From: Montifringilla adamsi
Lineage: Eukaryota; Chordata; Aves; Passeriformes; Passeridae
Direction: 5' to 3'
DNA length: 64,000 bases
Assembly (NCBI GenBank): GCA_017590115.1
Contig: JAGGNK010008670.1
Coordinates: 2,108,001 to 2,172,000, forward strand
Part shown: in pieces, positions 57,545 through 64,000 of the stretch
Layout: each line of letters begins with the position of its first letter
How positions within the stretch are numbered: position 1 is the first letter of the stretch
Notes under the pieces: generated by a model
Seen by the model: the letters and a program-made list of their open reading frames with translations, nothing else
Databases searched by the model: none
What the model was told of the DNA's origin: nothing
Translations under genes and position numbers: made by a program

Positions 57545-60500
57545 TAGCCAATTTCTTCTCTAAAGGCCTCAAATGTTACAGAAATTATAGGAAACAAGTA
57601 ACATCTGCAGAACTCCTCATGGTAGCACCACATCTGTGATGGATTTCTCAGTAAAATTGGTTTTATAGGAGAAGGTGCTACAGAGCAAAGGGCAGGGCAG
57701 AGTGAGGGGTGAAATCTCCTGAGCTGCTGCACCAGTCTGAGATGGTCCCACTGTGCCTTTGGACCTCAGCCTTCAGCTGTAGACTTAAAGGTTTTATGGA
57801 AATAGCTCAAGTTTGGGATAGATTAAGAGCTAGAGAAGGTTTTTAGGGAATCCTTGCAAACTTGTGACGAGGAGATATTTGACTTTCAGTCCTTGTGTTA
57901 ACAAAACCTCAACAGAGAGCTGTGGCCTGGGAATGGAGGTGATTTATGACCTGCTAAATTTAAGGAAGAATTTTTAGGGTTTTCACTGCAGATGTGTTTA
58001 TTCCATGGACAGAAATCCTGGGATTCCTGAGATGAGGATGGTGGAGTTGGGAGTGCTCTGCATGTTGCAGAACTACTCTAATTGTCACTATAATTACTCC
58101 CAACTGCTTTAGTGCCTTCTTTTCCTCCTTTCCCTGTTTTCCATCTGAAAAAAATTTGCTGCCCTTGAGTCTCAAAAATTGGTATTTTGCTGTGTAAAAT
58201 GAACTTCCACTGCAGAGAAGAGGTGACACCTCTGCCTCATTGGTGTTAAACAGATTGTTTGATGGATCTGCCTTCATTTCCTTGAGCCTCTTGCTATCAG
58301 CTTTTATCCTTCTCTGACCTTCTGACAGTTTATGCAAAATTTCAAAGCTAATAGTATCTGCTAGGAATCATATGCTGTGCTTCAAATCACTCCAGAACAG
58401 GTCGGAATTCAGCTGGAAAATTGAGGAGACTCTGTTAACTTTATGCAGCCTCTTAACTGTCTTCCTAGAAGAGTAAAATGTATGTTGGTTTTATGGGAAA
58501 TCTTTGTACAACGTTTCACGTCCCTTCCAGGATCTGAGTAAGAACTTGTTCTACTTTGTAATTCTATAATAATCCACAGATTTTCAGTCAGTTAAATCCA
58601 AGTTGTGAAGAAATCTGATGGTGTCTCAAGAGTGTGGGAGTCTTGGAAGAAAAATGAATGGAAGGAAATTTGGGGTAGGATTGGAGTGTTTGAGGTTTGT
58701 GTTGGAGCAGCCCTGGGTTTTCCTTGTAAAACCCAGTGGGTGCAGGAGGTTTAGTCCAGACTAAACCACATTTCTTGAGTGCAGCTCAAGGGGCAGTGTC
58801 ACAGCAAGCCCAGAGTCCTGTGGCTCCCCAACATCTCCCTCAGTCAATAATGAAACCTCATTTCAGTTTCCTTCATGCCCAAAACTGCACAAGAGCCTCT
58901 CTGACAGAGCTGTTGGGGGAATTTACCAACAGCTCCACAGCCATGAAAAGGAAAAAAAAAAATCTCGAATGTGTGTCATATTTGTAGATTAATTTTATTT
59001 TGTTCAAATACACAGCAACTCTTTCCAAATATTGTCTGTAGGTTACAGGCTGCTCCCTCTTCAATATTGCCACGGCTGTGAATTGCACCTTGTGGTTTTT
59101 TTTCTAGTCCATTCACTGCTGTGGGCACTGAGATTGATGCATTTTCTGATTTTTATTTTTTTTATTATGTCTGTAATATGTTGACCTTCCTCAGGTTCTT
59201 ATCCTGACACTCTGATATCTGTCCTTTTGTTTCCTGAGTGTCCCAAATTGCTCATAGCCACAGAGATATCACTTTGCTTGCTCTTCTCTCCTGTATTTAT
59301 TCCTTCTTTAGGGCACTATTGTTGATGCTCACAGGTTTTAGTGTTGCTTTTTTGCTGACAACTCCCAAATCTATTTTTTTATCTGTACCCACTGACCCTG
59401 TCCTGGCTCTCCCTTTGCTGTGCCTGATTGCCTTCATGGCATTTCTGGTCTGAATTGATGCCATCAAACTTTCTCAAGTTGAGTTGTAACTTAAAGAGCT
59501 GTTTCAGTATTGCTTTTATATCTGTATTTCCTTTTTTCCATTGACTTCGGTGGATGCAGCAAAATCTCATTATTTCCTCTAGTATCAATAACTAATTGTA
59601 ACTAATATCAATAAATTATTAGTGTTTCATCATGGAAGCCTTAATAGCAATCAGTGTTTAATAAACTTACAATCTTCATAATCAAATTAATGAATTTAGG
59701 CAACTGGAATTTCTTCAGTGGATAAGGATGTTGACCTCTTAAAAATGTGTGTCTGTTTTGAAGGACAGTTCAACATAAAATTTAAATAATGAAATTCAGA
59801 AAATCTTTAAATAATAAAATTCAGGGCCCATGAACCAGGCCCCAAACCTGCCTGCCCAGCAGATTCTGTGTGTGCCACATCCCCCTGGGCAGCTGTGACC
59901 CAAAAGAGAAGTGGCATCCTCAGAGCCCCCCAGAAATTCCTGAAAATCCAGGAAACACCTGAGGTGCCTGCAGAGAGCATCTCGTTTGGAATTCAATGCT
60001 GGAAGTTCAAAGCACTGACCAAAAAGCCCAGGATCCATAAAAACGAGTGGAAATGACTGTTCTGAAGGATTGGCTCCAGGGATGGGAGGCTTTAGGGAGT
60101 GACAGGGTCTGGTTCTGTGGGAGTTCATGCACAGTCATTCAGAAAGACTGAGAAGCCTGATAACTGTTCTTTTCTAAATTATTTTCCTTTTAAAATCTCC
60201 ACGGATTTAGTTTGTAATGCTGAGGTGATTAAATCCAAGTTCTGTTTTGTGATTTCCTGTGTGGTTAAAACAAATTTTCTTTACATTTTTCACCTTTCCT
60301 TCAGTCTTTACCCTTATCTTCTCCTCTGCTGCTCTCTCCTCTGTCTCTCAAGCCTTTAACAGAATTCCTTATCTCATCACCCCCTCCCTCTGCTGTGACT
60401 TCTGAGAAGAAAAGGTTGATCCAACGTTTATACCCTTTGTTTCCATAGTAATTTGCTCCTTATGGGGTTTCACTTTGGCTTCCCAGCTCTGGGATTAACA

Positions 60501-60946
60501 CCCAGCTCCTTTTGGAACACTTCCTCAGACTTCCATTGTACTCCTGAACATCCAAGTTCAGGACTCATCCAGGCTTTAAGATATTGAAACACGATCTGCA
60601 AAGCAGCTTCCAATCAATATCAGCCCAAACCAGGAAGCTTTATTACTCCAAGAATTATGCTTAAAATTAAGAGTTTAGAGGGGAAAGGAGTCAGGCTTGA
60701 GAGGCAGGAGTTCAGGGTGGTTTAATCCTGTTCTTCTGAGGAGAGCTGGAGGGCAGATGTTGTGCCCTGCAAGAACTGAACTTGTTATCCTCCTGAAAAC
60801 CTGGAGAGGTGACATGAGGGCAGAGGGAAACCTCCTCATGCCTGGAAATAGCCACAGAAAGGCTTTTATTTCTGCAGTGAATGTCACTGCTTGGGAGCTG
60901 TTCCTGCAGGGACAAAGGGAAAGCGACTTCTGACCTGGGCAGATAG
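57545..60946. other. Unique non-coding sequence (3.4 kb)
   Basis: No transposon recognised. The 125-codon minus-strand frame (57960-58337) is Lys-rich and protein-like but matches nothing I recognise. Other frames are shorter or low-complexity. Confidence 0.55.
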
Positions 60947-61200
60947 TGATGGGAAAAGGGGGAATGGTTTGCAAGTAAAAGAGGAGAGATTTAGATGGGA
61001 TTTGGGGAGGAATTCATGGCTGTGAGGGTGGGCAGGCCCTGGCACAGGGTGCCCAGAGCAGCTGTGGCTGCCCCTGGAAGTGCCCAAGGCCAGGCTGGAG
61101 CAGCCTGGGACAGGCTGTCCCTGTCATGGCAGGGCTGGCACTGGACGGGCTTTGAGGGCCTTCCAACCCAAACCATCCTGGGGTTCCATGATTTCTATGA
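60947..61200 (+). mobile_element. CR1 LINE 3' end, well preserved (plus)
   Basis: GTGATGGGAAAAGGGGGAAT, GGTGGGCAGGCCCTGGCACA, GGGTGCCCAGAGCAGCTGTG, AGTGCCCAAGGCCAGGCTGG, GGGCCTTCCAACCCAAACCA, ending at TTCCATGATTTCTATGA. The clean terminus suggests one of the younger copies. Confidence 0.95.
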
Positions 61201-62030
61201 TCCAGCTTTCATCTTTTTGGACTGGGCATTGACCACCCGTCCAAATGTACAACAATTAAGGCACTTCTGGTTGGTTTGGGCAGCTGTAGGACTGGAAATC
61301 TCCCAAATGGTAACAGAACTCATTCCCTCCATCTCAGTACCAATTACTTCACCAGCGTGCTTAACACTTCCCTTTCTCTAAGTTATCCCCTCTCAATCTT
61401 AACTTCTCATTAATTTACACTTCATGGCTCCTAAAAATGACGATGACACACCAAACGCTTGGCTGCTGAGCAGATTCCAAACTGATGGCAAGTGTTTGTA
61501 AGCCCGTGGAATTTAATTAAACCACGTCTAAGCGCCTCGGAAAGTGACGACTGGAAATGATCTAAACAAAATGTTTACAAATGGGCACATAAATCTGGTG
61601 TGGAGCCGGGCTCTTTGCAATGCTGGGCTCGTCTCTGTGCAAAGGCAGCTTCCAGCACAGCCTGCCTCTGATAATTGCATTTTGCCTTAATAAACACAAA
61701 TGGGACGGATGCTTATTTTTAATTATGTTAATGCTTCCTTTTTTTGATGCATCTCACTAATGTTGTGCACTGTGCATAGAGGGATGCTTGGCTTTTATAT
61801 TCCATTGAGGACATCTCCATGTTAAGAATTAGAGATGGTTGGAAGAAGGAGAAAATTTTTGTCCTTTTGGTGTAAAATTTGGGGCACATTTCAAGCCCGT
61901 TTTATCCTTGTGAGGTTTCTCCAAGGGAATGGAATTTATTGTACATTATATTTAATCAGCAGTTTCCACTCTAGGTTTTGTTCATATGAGCTATGTCAGT
62001 GTTGTGTGTGGAAATATGGGATAGCAGAGT
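61201..62030. other. Unique block, candidate regulatory element
   Basis: Repeat-free between two CR1 copies. The stretch 61390-61800 has TTTAATTAAA (61512-61521), an inverted pair of forkhead-like cores, TAAACAAAATGTTTA (61563-61577), another TAAACA at 61691-61696, AATTATGTTAAT (61721-61732) and several retained CpGs. No exon recognised. A regulatory role is inferred from composition alone. Confidence 0.4.
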
Positions 62031-62281
62031 GTGACAGGACACAGGGAATGGCTTCCCAATGCCAGAGAGCAGGGATGGATGGGAATTTGGGAAGGAATTC
62101 CTGTCTGTGAGGGTGGGCAGGCCCTGGCACAGGGTGCCCAGAGCAGCTGTGGTTGCCCCTGGATCCCTGGAAGTGCCCAAGGCCAGGTTTGGAGCAGCCT
62201 GGGATGGTGAAAAGTGTCCCTGGGACAGGAGCTGGATGAGATTTAAGGTCCCTTCCAAGCCATTCTGTGATTCCATGATTT
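62031..62281 (+). mobile_element. CR1 LINE 3' end, well preserved (plus)
   Basis: GGACACAGGGAATGGCTTCC, GGTGGGCAGGCCCTGGCACA, GGATCCCTGGAAGTGCCCAA, GGCCAGGTTTGGAGCAGCCT and the terminus CCATTCTGTGATTCCATGAT. Very close to the copy at 60947-61200 in the shared middle part. Confidence 0.95.
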
Positions 62282-64000
62282 TAAGGACGTGGATCTAGCC
62301 AAAAATCTCTATTTTCTCTCTCCGTTTTTCTTTGTCTGACACATTTTTAGAACCGAGGGAGTTAAGGTTAGATACATTTCTGCTAATGGGCTTTTTGACA
62401 GTTTTTTAAATGCTTTCCTAAAAAAAAAAAAAAAAGAAAAAACAAAACCAGTAGAGCAGGATAATGCCAGGGATTTATCAATGTAAATTGGCTTTCTGGG
62501 TTCAAATTAACTTCTCAGAAATGTCACAAGACATTCTCAAGTGAAAAGCAGTTCTGTCCCAATTAGACAGAATTTGCTCTTGGTTGTTATATTTTAGAAG
62601 AAGAAAAAAAAGAAAGAACAATTAAATCCCTTATTTTAAGAAATGGAGGAAAAAAAATTAGTCTTTCAAAATCATTCATAACCCTTTCCATCCAAAGGAA
62701 ATGAAAAGGAGCACTTTCTCCTGGAGAGTTTGGAAGTATCACTTTTAACTTGATTTGTGACAATGGAAAACTCTATTGACCAGTTCAAGCTGAGGACTTG
62801 GAAGGAATGCTGGGATCTCCATCCTGGCCTATTTTTATCCCCTACTAAGTTTATTTTTAGCTGAAGTTGAATTTTGCTGTTGTGTCTCTGCAGCCTTTTA
62901 TTGCTGTTATTTCAGGTGTGAAAATCCCTAAATATTAGGACAATGAAATCCATAATAAAAAGAGGAAATGCAGTGATTTCCAAATGATTTTCCAGTGCAA
63001 CAGAGAGTAATATTTGGGATGAGTAGCAAGTTACTCATGGGTGTATCTGCCTGAGTTTTGCTCTTTGTTATTAGCACGTGGCACTCTTGGCATTCTTTTG
63101 GGATTTGTGGGTATTAATGGAGAAGTTGAGTGGTAGGATAAAAGGTCTGTTCCATATCTGTTGTAAAAAAATTCCTTGAAAATGTGTCAGAGGAATTTCT
63201 GCAATTCCATAAAACTCCAGGGAGTTTGTTGCTCCTGCACCAGAGAGTGCAAAACTGGGGTGCTTAAAAAATTGGGTTAAAATGTTTTGTTAAACAGTCA
63301 TGAACACTCCGTTTGTTATATCTGTTATTAAATAATTTTTATAATGTATTCACAGGGGAAATAAATGGTGCCATTCCCCAGTTTTGATGGGATTCCTCAG
63401 GGCACAGCAGTGCAGAGGATTTATCTCATTAGACCTGGGTTTATATCAGCAGCAATTTGGATTAAACCAACGTGCTCCCTGAGTCAAGAGACCGGGCTTC
63501 AGCAAAGGCTGAATTTAAAAGTTATCTTGGCTTTGGTTAATTTTCCTGGCTTGGGAAAATTTAGTTTTGATTAAGAAAAGGGTTTTTCTTTCCTTTCACC
63601 CTATATATTAGGAAGAGCCTAATCCTGGAGTGTGTTGGAAGCTGGGAAGGGTCTCAGGCCACTTTTGGGGCAGCAGTGCCAGGTAGAATTCAGCAAATGC
63701 CTGAACATCTTTTTGATTTATCCCGTGTGAGTGGGAAAAAGGGAAACATTGCCTGCTGCTAATGCTTGTCACTCACCTGCCACGTCCCTGTCTTGCCTCC
63801 AGCACTCCTGATCCCTTCTGCCCCTCATCCCTCCCCTCTGGAAGAAGAGGTGGCCTCTGGATGAGCCCCTGTAATTCCATCCCTGCTGGGATGCAGAGGT
63901 TAAGTGGGAATCCTTTGGCTGGCTGTCAAAAGTAAATTTCCTTCCAAGAGGCAGCTCTTAAATGTACCTTGGGAGGGAGTTGTTGCTCATCTCTGTGGCT
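62282..64000. other. Unique non-coding sequence to window end
   Basis: AT-rich. A15 at about 62420-62434 and purine-rich AAGAAGAAAAAAAAG near 62597-62612. No gene or transposon recognised. Confidence 0.6.

Overview
The window looks like nuclear, non-coding DNA from a bird, most likely a songbird (passerine). The evidence is: moderate AT-richness, about 27 short 5'-truncated CR1 LINE fragments in both orientations, two solo LTRs of a retroviral family I recognise (from memory, not a search) as passerine-type, and two copies of a second LTR-like repeat. There is no bacterial-style gene packing, no operon, no CRISPR array, and no rRNA or tRNA that I can see. No open reading frame carries a domain I recognise. 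The longest (about 180-205 codons) have low-complexity or composition-driven translations, so I annotate no CDS. The window is best read as intergenic or long-intron sequence; I cannot name the locus.

Layout. 1-2.2 kb: a 42-bp minisatellite, a CR1 copy, a G/T-rich low-complexity block and a 32-bp triplicate. 2.2-14 kb: scattered CR1 pieces, an LTR-like repeat (5981-6464) and an A/C-rich block. 14.05-14.51 kb: a tiny CpG-rich patch with a perfect 16-bp palindrome, abutted by a minus-strand solo LTR. 17.3-17.7 kb: two CR1 pieces joined in opposite orientations. 17.7-26.4 kb: about 8.8 kb without a recognisable CR1. 26.5-28.9 kb: a dense CR1 cluster. 28.9-42.7 kb: nearly free of CR1 (one copy) but holding a plus-strand solo LTR at 39.04-39.45 kb and a 72-bp tandem duplication. 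42.7-54 kb: CR1-rich, with a second, internally deleted copy of the LTR-like repeat (45.6 kb), a 45-bp duplication (46.3 kb) and a near-perfect 80-bp triplicate (50.1-50.3 kb). 54-60.9 kb: mostly unique sequence. 60.9-62.3 kb: two well-preserved CR1 copies flanking a unique block rich in homeodomain- and forkhead-like core sites.

The sequence does not reveal a new multi-gene system. The most useful leads are structural: target-site duplications around both solo LTRs, a 215-bp block that appears identical between two LTR-like copies 39 kb apart but is flanked by diverged sequence (possible gene conversion), a recent 80-bp VNTR, the CpG palindrome patch, and several repeat-free blocks that look like candidate cis-regulatory elements. 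The last group rests on inference and needs alignment to other birds.
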